From: Diploptera punctata
Taxonomy: Eukaryota; Arthropoda; Insecta; Blattodea; Blaberidae
Length of the DNA stretch: 64,000 nucleotides
NCBI GenBank assembly: GCA_030220185.1
Contig: JASPKZ010004201.1
Coordinates: forward strand, 1,129,001-1,193,000
Reading direction: 5' to 3'
Shown: positions 9,580 through 17,790 of the stretch, piece by piece
How positions within the stretch are numbered: position 1 is the stretch's first letter
How the letters are laid out: every line of letters begins with the position of its first letter
Position numbers and translations under genes: made by a program
Notes under the pieces: model-generated
Told to the model about the DNA's origin: nothing
The model's database searches: none
What the model saw: the letters and a program-made list of their open reading frames with translations, nothing else

Positions 9580-10345
9580 CTATATTTAATTAATGTTGGG
9601 AAGTAAACATTATGAGGTATTTTCAACAGTTTGATATATAGATTATTGAATGTTCCACTAAATGAAGAGGATTTTAAGAAAGAATACAATCACATTTTGG
9701 ACATAGCTAATTTAAATGGTTTTGGAAAGGAAATAATTATAACTAAATTGAAGAAATTCAGACAACAAAAAAGATTAAAAGAATACACTACCCTGCAATC
9801 TGATTCAAAGAAAGAAAAACAATTTAAGAAAATCATCCTGGAATACATAACAAATTTCAAAAAATTTTCAAGAAATTCAATATTACATTGGCACCGATAA
9901 ATAAATTTAGCCTTGGTAACTTGATTGTCGAGATTGCAATAAAGTATACATAGGAAAAACAAAAAGAAATTTGGACACTTGCACAAAGGAACACTTTAGA
10001 AATATTAAAAATGGTGAAATTGAAAAATCAGCTATTGCAGCACATAGTTTGTTGGAAGGTCATAGAATTGAAAAAGAAGCTAAACTTCTAAAACATTTGG
10101 AAAAACCTTTGGATTTGACAGTTTGGGAGAAAATATTTATACAGAAGAACAAATTTAAATCTATGAATTTCGACATTCCGGATGAACGTGACCTCATCTC
10201 GAAGTTCGTCAAATCAACACCAGATGGCAACGTTATAAAGGGAGATTCCAACGAATATCCGGTAGTCATAATGGCGGTTGAAAATGAATGACAAGATCAT
10301 TTGAAAACTATAGTTACCGTGTTTGAAAAACATGAAATATGAGGT
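9580..10345 (+). pseudogene. Penelope-like element relic (GIY-YIG endonuclease)
   Basis: Starts at the PLE-type terminus GGGAAGTAAACATTATGAGGT (9598). The plus strand then encodes a thumb-region piece (YRLLNVPLNEEDFKKEY). After an internal deletion near 9915 comes a GIY-YIG endonuclease part: DCRDCNKVYIGKTKRNLDT and TKEHFRNIKNGEIEKSAIAA, then LLKHLEKPLDL. The reading ends at a stop at 10291, followed by a hammerhead-like motif and ATATGAGGTAAG. PLEs encode a reverse transcriptase and this nuclease; the RT palm is absent, so the copy is dead. It links the GIY-YIG ORF to the ribozyme-bearing ends. Confidence 0.85.
10274..10320 (+). ncRNA. hammerhead ribozyme candidate, family I (U3/A8 core)
   Basis: Stem I GCGG/CCGT, core TTGAAAA (C3 to U with G8 to A), extra T, stem II GAATGA/TCATTT with loop CAAGA, GAAA at 10303-10306, helix III palindrome AACTATAGTT, cleavage base A10316. 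It overlaps the end of the PLE coding sequence (stop at 10289-10291). Confidence 0.68.
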
Positions 10346-10449
10346 AAGATGTTAAAATGACTCATTAATTTATTAATTATGAGGTATAATCATTAAAATT
10401 CATCGGAGAACATATTGTTTAAACAACTCACCTCATAGGATTCATGCTT

Positions 10450-10497
10450 CCATGATATCGCGATTTCAAACATAGTCATGTTCATCATCAGCCATAA
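10450..10497 (-). ncRNA. hammerhead ribozyme candidate, family A
   Basis: Minus strand: stem I TTATGG/TCATGG, core CTGATGA, T, stem II GAACAT/ATGTTT, GAAA, ATCGCGAT, A. Identical in design to 7313. Confidence 0.78.
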
Positions 10498-10503
10498 CTC
10501 GAG

Positions 10504-10551
10504 TTATGGCTGATGATGAACATGACTATGCTTGAAATTGCGATATCATGG
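10504..10551 (+). ncRNA. hammerhead ribozyme candidate, family A
   Basis: Plus-strand partner of the motif at 10450. Stem II is GAACAT/ATGCTT (one changed pair) and helix III ATTGCGAT; the core CTGATGA and GAAA are intact. Confidence 0.72.
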
Positions 10552-10605
10552 AAGCATGAATCCTATGAGGTGAGTTGTTTAAACAATATGTTCTCCGATG
10601 AATTA

Positions 10606-10858
10606 ATAATAACATTAGTCTCTACTCAAATTACTTCCAATCACTGGTGAGCTGACTTACCGTGAGCAAGTGCAAGGATCGAATTAGCTACCCACTAACT
10701 GGTCATACATGAAAGTCGTCGTTTTTGTAATATTGGCAAGAAATTACCCAGAATTCTCAGCGATAAAACCACTTCCATTATTTTTGTCTGCTAGAGGAAC
10801 GCATTTACACTTGCATCTCGCAAATAATACTGTATACAATGACATCTGCATCGTGCAT
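10606..10858. other. SPT16 intron 4, no feature seen
   Basis: Sequence between a hairpin and a Helitron-like copy. Nothing recognised. Confidence 0.4.
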
Positions 10859-11082
10859 CTAACAGATGGTGGTGTAAGGTAATTGGTTTATTATTTAATC
10901 AGGTGGCTGTGCTTTTTGTTGCAACCGCAAATTTCAATTAAATTACAAATATTGATTATTTCATAATTTAAGTGTGTTTGTGTTTATTTTATTTTCAATA
11001 TATTGATAATAATATTAATTTCGTGTGTAAGTATTAGTTTCAAGTAATCTGGCTGAAAGACAGCAACTTAATTTAATTTAAC

Positions 11083-11272
11083 TTTTATAGGAATTTTGAC
11101 CTGATCCAGAGGTTCATCGGTCCACCAACAGAGGGAAGAAGAAGAGTTTCTTCCGATTGACATAACACCAGTCACCAACAAAGTTCTGATGATGAGACAG
11201 TTATAGTCTCGAAATCGCAATCAACTTAGAAAATATTTATGAGGAGAGGTAAGAAACATTTAATTTCACCAT
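11083..11272 (+). mobile_element. 190-bp hammerhead-bearing insertion
   Basis: Flanked by an 18-19 bp target duplication AACTTAATTTAA(A)TTTAAC (11065-11082 and 11273-11291). Copy 2 of the Helitron-like element has a single AACTTAATTTAAATTTAAC at 59857-59875 and no insert, so it serves as the empty site. The insert contains a well-formed hammerhead, then TTTATGAGGAGAGGTAAG. It has no ORF and looks like a minimal non-autonomous PLE-type or retrozyme-like element. Confidence 0.7.
11181..11227 (+). ncRNA. hammerhead ribozyme candidate, best-formed copy
   Basis: Stem I AAGTT/AACTT (5 Watson-Crick pairs), core CTGATGA 11186-11192, extra T, stem II GAGAC/GTCTC (5 pairs), GAAA 11211-11214, helix III region ATCGCAAT, cleavage base C11222. 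All conserved core bases are present. Confidence 0.82.
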
Positions 11273-11291
11273 AACTTAATTTAAATTTAAC

Positions 11292-11834
11292 TGGACCGAG
11301 AAGGGACATTGAACAATATGGCGAATCAGTTCTACAGATCATGAATGATAAGATATCAAGTGAATTTCTGCAAATTGGTATAGGCCTATGTGACATTTAA
11401 GAAGAATGTCAATTTAAAAACATATGAAGGTCCTAAGGAACGGAATAACAGAATTGTAAGTCCGTTAGTTATAATAATATGCCTAATATTACAGAAACAA
11501 TCTCCATGCCTCAATTAAATGAAAAACAAGATGACTATATCACAAGATGATATTACTATACAGAGACTTCTTGATGATGATGAGAATCCAAACTGCCAAC
11601 AAGTTCGTAGAAAAAAAACAAAAGTATAATGAAATCAGCAAGCCTCCTCAAAATATTCCATCAATAAATGTATATAATCCGTATGATACACTTATGGATG
11701 ATACTGAGAATGCAGACAACATAAATTCATCTCAATCAACAAAATCACTTCCATGTAAACCACCACCCATATTTATACTGGGTGTAGTTAACGTACCAGA
11801 ACTAAAAAAATTGTGTAAAACAAAAACTTTCTGA
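11292..11834 (+). pseudogene. LINE ORF1 (gag-like) fragment inside Helitron-like copy 1
   Basis: Broken frames encode DRD-like text ending PPPIFILGVVNVPELKKL. The P-P-P-I-x-V/L-x-G-V motif is the usual entry to the ORF1 nucleic-acid-binding region of Jockey- and I-type LINEs. Frameshifts separate it from the upstream GPRRDIEQYGESVL stretch. The same fragment, less damaged, is at 59816-60440. Confidence 0.55.
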
Positions 11835-11910
11835 TTTAGATTTCTCACTTAGTTTAATACAACATAATTTAATGTATACCATAGGCACAGCAACGCGTGG
11901 CCGGGACTTC

Positions 11911-11912
<2 letters not shown>

Positions 11913-11939
<27 letters not shown>
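11913..11939. repeat. (AT)n microsatellite
   Basis: Pure AT dinucleotide run within the Helitron-like copy, at the same place as the run at 60522-60545. Confidence 0.9.
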
Positions 11940-11943
<4 letters not shown>

Positions 11944-12182
11944 AAAGTCGGATTAGTTACACTATTTATAACTCAAGAACAGCTGGACCGATTTTTATGA
12001 TCTTTGATTAGTTGGATTTGTTTCCGCCCCGAATAGCAGATAACCATTAAAACATCGGAAAAATTAACATAAAAATATCTAAAGGCGATACGACGTTTGC
12101 CAGGACAGCTATTATATATATATACACACGTGTATGTATGTGTGTTTGTGTGCTTGCACGCGTGCATGTAAACTATACTCAC

Positions 12183-12335
12183 AGTTTCAAAAGATTCCTT
12201 CTTAAGCACAGCTCTCCAAGCTTCCATAAACTGGCCTGGATAATTGTCCTTAGAGAACACTCCCAATGTTTTGCCTTTCTTGCTGCGTTTCATACCATCT
12301 ATTAGCTTTTGAAAATTCTTTTTGTCTTCATCAGT
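12183..12335 (-). CDS. SUPT16H: SPT16 (FACT complex), exon 4
   Basis: This exon encodes 51 codons from TDEDKKNFQKLIDGMKRSKK through GVFSKDNYPGQFMEAW to KESFET, matching the Spt16 N-lobe (human KNGKKIGVFSKDKFPGEFM). Acceptor AAATTTGCAG, donor GTGAGT, phase 0 at both ends. It lies about 70 bp from the end of a Helitron-like copy, so that element inserted very close to a coding exon. Confidence 0.93.
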
Positions 12336-12379
12336 CTGCAAATTTAAAACAAACTCAAACAAAATTTGGGATTTCAATA

Positions 12380-12924
12380 ATGCTTATTTAAAATAACTAT
12401 TTTTTATTTATCTCCATAACGAAATCACTTTTTTTAATAAATTTCAATAACAAATATTTAAGACGATCTTTTAAGCATGGAAAACACTTAACAAAAACAA
12501 ATAAATAAAAAATCACATTAAATTTAATCATCATCTCAAATGGTCTTTTAAGCATGTAAAACACTTAACAAAAATAAATAAATAAAAAATCAGACATTAA
12601 ATTTAATCATCTCAAATGGTAAAGCAACCAATAATAAACAATACTCTTTAAAATTTCAGGTCATTACCATTCCAATTCAAATTGGGCATAAAGTTCCAAC
12701 AAATTTTGCCCAGAGAACTATTTATTAGGTATGAAGTTCTTACACGTCCTTACTTTAAATCTACGACAAAGATTTCCAGTTAATCTTAATCAAAAAGCAA
12801 TAGGATTCATTAATAATGAGAACCATGACTTTACTTCCCATCCAAAGGAAACCATACTCAGAAATTTTAAGTCCTGAAAATATCCATCAATCACAGGCAT
12901 ATTTAAATCTGCAATTTTCAAATT
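12380..12924. other. SPT16 intron 3, short direct repeat only
   Basis: A segment of about 60 bp (TCTTTTAAGCATGNAAAACACTTAACAAAAA) occurs twice in tandem near 12468 and 12543. No gene. Confidence 0.5.
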
Positions 12925-13180
12925 CAGAGGTATGATTCTTCTTCTTCTTCCTTCCAAGTATTAGGCCAAGGCCTGTTACGATCCTATAGAAAATTTCCCC
13001 TCCAGCATTTCATAGGACGGCCCAGAGATCTTCGTCCTCTTGGTATATAATTATAAACAGCTTTGGGGATCCGATTTGAACTCATTCTTTCAAGATAGTG
13101 TTTCCAATTTAGTTGGTACTTATTATTGATTTCGTACATCTCAATGATGGATAAATCATATTTGAAGAGAAAAATTATAC

Positions 13181-13253
13181 GCTCAGACCGGGACTTGAAC
13201 CCGGGACCCTTGGTTCTCTAGACCAAGTGCTCTACCAACTGAGCTACCTGAGC
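13181..13253 (-). tRNA. tRNA-like domain, anticodon loop AGA, unit 1
   Basis: Acceptor GCTCAGG/TCTGAGC, D arm GCTC/GAGC, anticodon arm TTGGT-CTAGAGA-ACCAA with U33 and AGA, T arm CCGGG/CCCGG. A serine anticodon on a short-variable-arm body, as in the other copies. Confidence 0.65.
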
Positions 13254-13473
13254 AAGTACCGATCTAAACGCAAATCTTTCTCTATATACATTGTAATTCC
13301 CATCCACCAAATGCTGTGAAGCCATGCTTCTATCTTGCAAATGGCGGCTCCTTTATTAAGAAGACATATTTGGGAATTATACATTACAGCCAGTACGGCT
13401 TTTTCCAAGTTTTTATTATTGATTTCGTACATCTCAATGATGGATAAATCATATTTGAAGAGAAAAATTATAC

Positions 13474-13546
13474 GCTCAGACCGGGACTTGAACCCGGGAC
13501 CCTTGGTTCTCTAGACCAAGTGCTCTACCAACTGAGCTACCTGAGC
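13474..13546 (-). tRNA. tRNA-like domain, anticodon loop AGA, unit 2
   Basis: Same 73-nt sequence as at 13181; second tandem unit. Confidence 0.65.
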
Positions 13547-13767
13547 AAGTACCGATCTAAACGCAAATCTTTCTCTATATACATTGTAATTCCCATCCAC
13601 CAAATGCTGTGAAGCCATGCTTCTATCTTGCAAATGGCGGCTCCTTTATTAAGAAGACATATTTGGGAATTATACATTACAGCCAGTACGGCTTTTTCCA
13701 AGTTTTTTATTATTGATTTCGTACATCTCAATGATGGATAAATCATATTTGAAGAGAAAAATTATAC

Positions 13768-13840
13768 GCTCAGACCGGGACTTGAACCCGGGACCCTTGG
13801 TTCTCTAGACCAAGTGCTCTACCAACTGAGCTACCTGAGC
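13768..13840 (-). tRNA. tRNA-like domain, anticodon loop AGA, unit 3
   Basis: Same 73-nt sequence as at 13181; third tandem unit. Confidence 0.65.
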
Positions 13841-14270
13841 AAGTACCGATCTAAACGCAAATCTTTCTCTATATACATTGTAATTCCCATCCACCAAATG
13901 CTGTGAAGCCATGCTTCTATCTTGCAAATGGCGGCTCCTTTATTAAGAAGACATATTTGGGAATTATACATTACAGCCAGTACGGCTTTTTCCAAGTTTT
14001 TATTATTGATTTCGTACATCTCAATGACGGATAAATCATATTTGAAGAGAAAAATTATACGCTCTTCAAATATGATTTATCCATCATTGAGATGTACGAA
14101 ATCAATAATAAAAACTTGGAAAAAGCCGTACTGGCTGTAATGTATAATTCCCAAATATGTCTTCTTAATAAAGGAGCCGCCATTTGCAAGATAGAAGCAT
14201 GGCTTCACAGCATTTGGTGGATGGGAATTACAATGTATATAGAGAAAGATTTGCGTTTAGATCGGTACTT

Positions 14271-14343
14271 GCTCAGGTAGCTCAGTTGGTAGAGCACTTG
14301 GTCTAGAGAACCAAGGGTCCCGGGTTCAAGTCCCGGTCTGAGC
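14271..14343 (+). tRNA. tRNA-like domain, anticodon loop AGA, inverted unit
   Basis: Same 73-nt sequence on the plus strand, in the inverted fourth unit. It is followed by GTATAATTTTTCTCTTCAAATA and the target duplication. Confidence 0.65.
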
Positions 14344-15164
14344 GTATAATTTTTCTCTTCAAATATTAGTTGGTACTGTTTAATATATTCCAAAATTGGC
14401 ATATTCTTCAATTCTTTTAAGATATCAGTGTTCCTTTTCCAATCCCATCTGGTGTAACCCGCTGTTCTGCACATGAATCTCATTTCACAAGTCGTTATTC
14501 TGCTTTCATGTTGTCTTTTTAGTGTCCATGCTTCACTACCATAGGTCAACACTGGTCTAGCCAAAGTGTTATATAGACGTAATCTGGTGTTTTTTTATAC
14601 AAGGGATGGTTTCATAACTTGATTAATAATTCCCAAACTTTTATTATAACTAGTAATTTTTTCAGGGATATCCTTTTCATCCCAGATAGAGAGATAATAT
14701 CCAAGATATTTAAATTTATTAGATCTCTCTAAAATTTTATTCTGGAGACAGATTTTTACTTTGTAAGGGGTCCTTCCCATGAAATGCCATAATTTCAGTT
14801 TTGTTAATTCATATTCCCATATTAAATTTGGCAGCAATTTTTTGTAAATTATAAATTGATCGTTGCAAATCATTTTTGGAAAGTGCCAGAAGCGCTAAAT
14901 CGTCTGCAAAAAGAATAGCATCGAGTTTGAGGTTCCTATTGATGGGTATATATCCCCGTTGTGTTTTCCTCCATTCGTTTATTATTGTATGATATTGAAA
15001 CTAATAAAATAATTTACAGCATCAAGTACCAACATTTATAACTAGAAATTATGTACTGAAAGTACTTCTAAAAACAAAGTACACAATCAGCAAATGGCTA
15101 CCAGCATCCGTCTAACAAATTCAAGAGAAAATAATTATAACTTGAATATTACAGGCAATTAAAT

Positions 15165-15295
15165 ATATGTAGGAAATAACACTATGAGGTTTATTTTAAT
15201 TATATTTGAGTTATATATATATACATATGAGGTGAGTCAAAACACACAACTCAAATATAATTACAGCCAATTTTTATATATTTCATAAAGTGTTA
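15165..15295. repeat. PLE-terminus hairpin, ribozyme lost
   Basis: Starts GGAAATAACACTATGAGGTTT. TTTTAATTATATTTGAGTT is inverted at 15248-15265, with CATATGAGGTGAG between. No hammerhead core remains. Confidence 0.6.
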
Positions 15296-15325
15296 AACAT
15301 AACACTGAAGATGAACAAACAATAC

Positions 15326-15520
15326 TGACTGGGTCAGCCCCAGTGGGCTAGTGATTACTAGCTCACCTTGTTCCTAAATTCATAAGTTCAAACATGGCTG
15401 GGGATTTTCTCAGGATATAAAAATCCTCAATATGGCTCCTTCAGAAGGGAAGTAATGCCATGGATCTCATGTCCTTGATTTACAGTATGTAAAACAACTT
15501 CAATCCTGAAATAAGAAACC
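15326..15520 (+). mobile_element. degraded tRNA-derived SINE
   Basis: Head-like GGGCTAGTGATTACTAGCTC and AAGTTCAAACATGGCTGGGG spaced like A and B boxes, then CTCAGGATATAAAAATCC and GGCTCCTTCAGAAGGGAAGT. A relative of this body is at 2240-2310. Confidence 0.45.
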
Positions 15521-15924
15521 TCTAAAGCAATTTTTTTTTTATCTTTCATGCCTGCTTTGAATTGCTACACAAATGAGTAAATGACCTGTGCTGTTAAAGA
15601 ACAATGTTAAATAAAATACATTTGTTAAATTTTAAAGCAAAAAAGAAAAAATCTAGAATTTATCCATTAAGCTACAAAATATAGTACAGTAACTGTTTTT
15701 GAAAGAATCTTATTAAAAATTATGCTATTCTTACAATTGGAAAATTTGCCAGGAATATGCATTTTTTTTAAAATTTGAAAAGAAGAATTTTTCGCCCTTA
15801 TCAATGAGATGTGTTAAATTAATAACAACATGCATTTTTTATTGTTCTTTAGCAAATCAGCAAACTTTCTCAATATACATAACCCTATTAGACTATTAAG
15901 GTCAATCTTAATGACATTTGATCT

Positions 15925-16205
15925 AACCATGACTTCTGTTGGTTAAGCCAATTTTCTACAAGTTGGAAATGTTAGGGGTTCAAGCCCAAGTGGGATCAGG
16001 ATTTTTTAAACTTGCCTAAACTTCTGACAGCCTCTAGTTGAAAAGAGTACCAGACATTTGTTCTGGCGGTAATGGCAGCCATCATGCAGGATTGATAACC
16101 CAGCTGACTTCTCGTGCCAATTGTCTAGAAAGGTGGGATCCTTAACCTCCTACTATCACAAGGGCCACCTAAGAACTGTAGTGGGATCACTTTACCTGTG
16201 AAATT
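15925..16205 (+). mobile_element. tRNA-derived SINE
   Basis: Head TGGTTAAGCC...GGGGTTCAAGCCC, then a body (TGACAGCCTCTAG, TCTGGCGGTAATGGC, AACCTCCTACTA, AGTGGGATCACTTTAC). The body recurs in reverse at 17975-18165. It sits 80 bp downstream of SPT16 exon 3 in the gene's direction. Confidence 0.6.
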
Positions 16206-16285
16206 CTATGTAAACATACACTAGAAAAAAATGTACTGTTTCCTGAAAACTATTAAACCAATCACAGTCAATTTCTTTAACTTAC

Positions 16286-16453
16286 CCTATCTCGGATGTG
16301 CAGTTCCAACTTAGCTGGTATTCCATTCTCATCCTTGTTGTTGGTTTGGATCTGACGCAAGAAATCAATCTTCTTTTTGCTGGCCAAGAAGTGAATTTCC
16401 TCTTCAGCAATCACCATGATTGTATCAGTCAGTTCATAACCTAACAGCCATGA
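16286..16453 (-). CDS. SUPT16H: SPT16 (FACT complex), exon 3
   Basis: This exon encodes 56 codons: [20 protein letters not shown], then [16 protein letters not shown] and LELHIRDR. It aligns with human SPT16 [14 protein letters not shown] and MASKKKVEFLKQI, the N-lobe beta core. Acceptor TTTTATTACAG, donor GTAAGT, phase 0 at both ends. Confidence 0.94.
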
Positions 16454-16559
16454 CTGTAATAAAATTCAAATCCATGGTATTTAGAGAATATATAACTTCC
16501 ACTGTTAAAATAACTAGATTAAGATAAGCAAGATATACGCAGAAATTGAAAACGTTTAA

Positions 16560-16745
16560 AAAATTACTGACAACAAGCCATTAGGGATATGAGAGGTTGG
16601 TAGACCTAAGAGTAGATGGAGTATTGGAGGATATAAGAGAAACTGGTCATCAAGAACTGGTGGAACATGGGCTAAAGAAAGAGCAACCTGGCAGAAAATC
16701 CTAAAGGAAGTTGAGGCTAATTTGATGGAACTATAATGCAAGTTC
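16560..16745 (+). pseudogene. LINE C-terminal tail relic
   Basis: Broken frames read RPKSRWS, TWAKERATWQKILKEVEAN, the basic G-R-P-K...R-W tail found at the end of many LINE reverse transcriptases. Only about 60 codons remain. Confidence 0.45.
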
Positions 16746-17790
16746 AATGCTAAAATGTCATGAAGTGTCACTTTAGGTGATCATGTATCAAATAAAATAT
16801 AAGGTTAATTTTTATTCACCCCAAACAATTAATGAAAATACAAAAACATGGAAAAAGAAGAATTAAAAGTTAATAGGGAAAATACAATCGAGAGAATGGG
16901 ATTAAAGTATGGCAAAATAAAGGTAAAAAAGTGCTGGGATAGGGGCCAATGGAGGAACTGGGGTGGACCAAAACACCTATAAAAATGACTGAAAATTCAC
17001 TGAAATTGTTATGAAATTATAGACACGATTCCAACATTTGTTTTAGTAATTAACAGCCATAGATTTTAAAATTTTACGGTTGTTATGGAAACAATAAAAA
17101 ATCGGAAAACCACGGTCATTGTTTAGACTTTGGTTGAGAAACCCATCTAATGCCTTACCGCACTAAGGATCAAGGTACCATTGGAAAAAGGAAAGCTTAT
17201 ACAACAATATATTGTAGGAACATAATACTCCAGTTCATGTACTAAATTTAATATTTTGTTTCTCTAGAGAGAGAAAAAAAAAACTTTTAGATTAAATCAC
17301 ATAAGTTTTTCTTTTCCTCTGGAATAACACATTGCACATAAGTATGAGTTTGAGAATGTTGGTTAAAAAAGTGGTCCTCATGGAAACACAAAATCTCACA
17401 ATGCTGGTAACAAGTATCTCGCACCACATTTTGTTCAACATAACTTGGAATATGTAGGTTTAATAAAATTCTAAAACTAGAACTTAACCTAAAAAAGGTC
17501 AATTTTAACTAAGTAAAAATCTAGGCAATTTCACTCAACCTGTCACCTAAGTAACAAATAATTCACTCTAATCTTACTTTTAGCAGCTACTTAAGTTATA
17601 CCCTTGAAAAGTAGAAAGACAAGTTTCAATACTTTTACCTTTTTAATAACACTTCCTAGCATTTAAAATATTTTGCAACAATTCTTAAAACATTTTGCAA
17701 TTGTTAAATAATTTATCAATGTACACACATTGAGGTATTTATCTCTAAATGTTTTCTACAGAATTGCAGTGTGCATACACAAATGCTCAA
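16746..17790. other. SPT16 intron 2, no feature seen
   Basis: AT-rich intronic DNA, no gene or clear repeat boundary. Confidence 0.45.

Larger units (their letters stand above)
10377..10605. repeat. PLE-derived perfect hairpin, family A
   Basis: Two arms meet with no spacer at 10500/10501 (ACTC|GAGT). Each arm contains a complete hammerhead-like motif on opposite strands, followed outward by CCTATGAGGTGAG. Confidence 0.82.
10859..12112 (+). mobile_element. Helitron-like copy 1, 5'-truncated
   Basis: Collinear with 59640-60719 from AACAGATGG onward. It carries the same gag-like fragment (11290-11835) and the same right end, here CCAGGACAGCTAT, one base away from the CTAG terminus of the other copy. 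The left terminus is missing. A 190-bp ribozyme-bearing insertion at 11083-11272 is absent from the other copy. Helitrons start TC and end CTRR without target duplication; only copy 2 shows both ends. Confidence 0.55.
13121..14365 (+). mobile_element. tRNA-tailed retroposon array, 3 direct plus 1 inverted unit
   Basis: 1245-bp insertion with a perfect 12-bp duplication TTAGTTGGTACT (13109-13120 and 14366-14377). The uninterrupted relative at 54214-54240 shows the empty site. Three near-identical units with a 293-294 bp period (tttgaag at 13161, 13454, 13748, and again 14041) run on the minus strand. At 14064 the orientation flips and a full plus-strand unit follows, ending tRNA-like, AATTTTTCTCTTCAAATA. 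One duplication around the whole array implies one integration event of the multimer, or post-insertion amplification. Confidence 0.8.
12925..14985 (-). pseudogene. LINE RT relic, split by the tRNA-repeat array
   Basis: On the minus strand, from 14985 downward: FADDLALLALSKNDL (RT catalytic region), KFKYLGYYLS, MARPVLTYGSEAWTLKRQ and RTAGYTRWDWKRN. Then, beyond the insertion at 13121-14365, comes the basic tail ending near 12925. Many stops. This is the C-terminal half of a common insect endonuclease-reverse transcriptase LINE. The tail recurs at 27715-27800 and 54065-54260. Confidence 0.8.

Noticed and set aside
13161..14064. Regular 293-bp repeats as a CRISPR-like array or satellite
   Set aside because: Units are long, contain a tRNA-like domain, have no spacers, and the block has a retroposon-type target duplication. 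The genome is eukaryotic.
13244..14280. Repeated open frames of 62 codons (MYEINNKNLEKAVLAV...) in the 13-14 kb array
   Set aside because: They are translations of the tRNA-tailed repeat, run into the tRNA-like domain, and are identical only because the DNA units are. Related repeats at 29.6-31.3 kb have stops in the same frame.
15302..15330. CTGAAGATGAAC near 15307 as another hammerhead
   Set aside because: No GAAA joint and no stem II partner follow within 60 bases.
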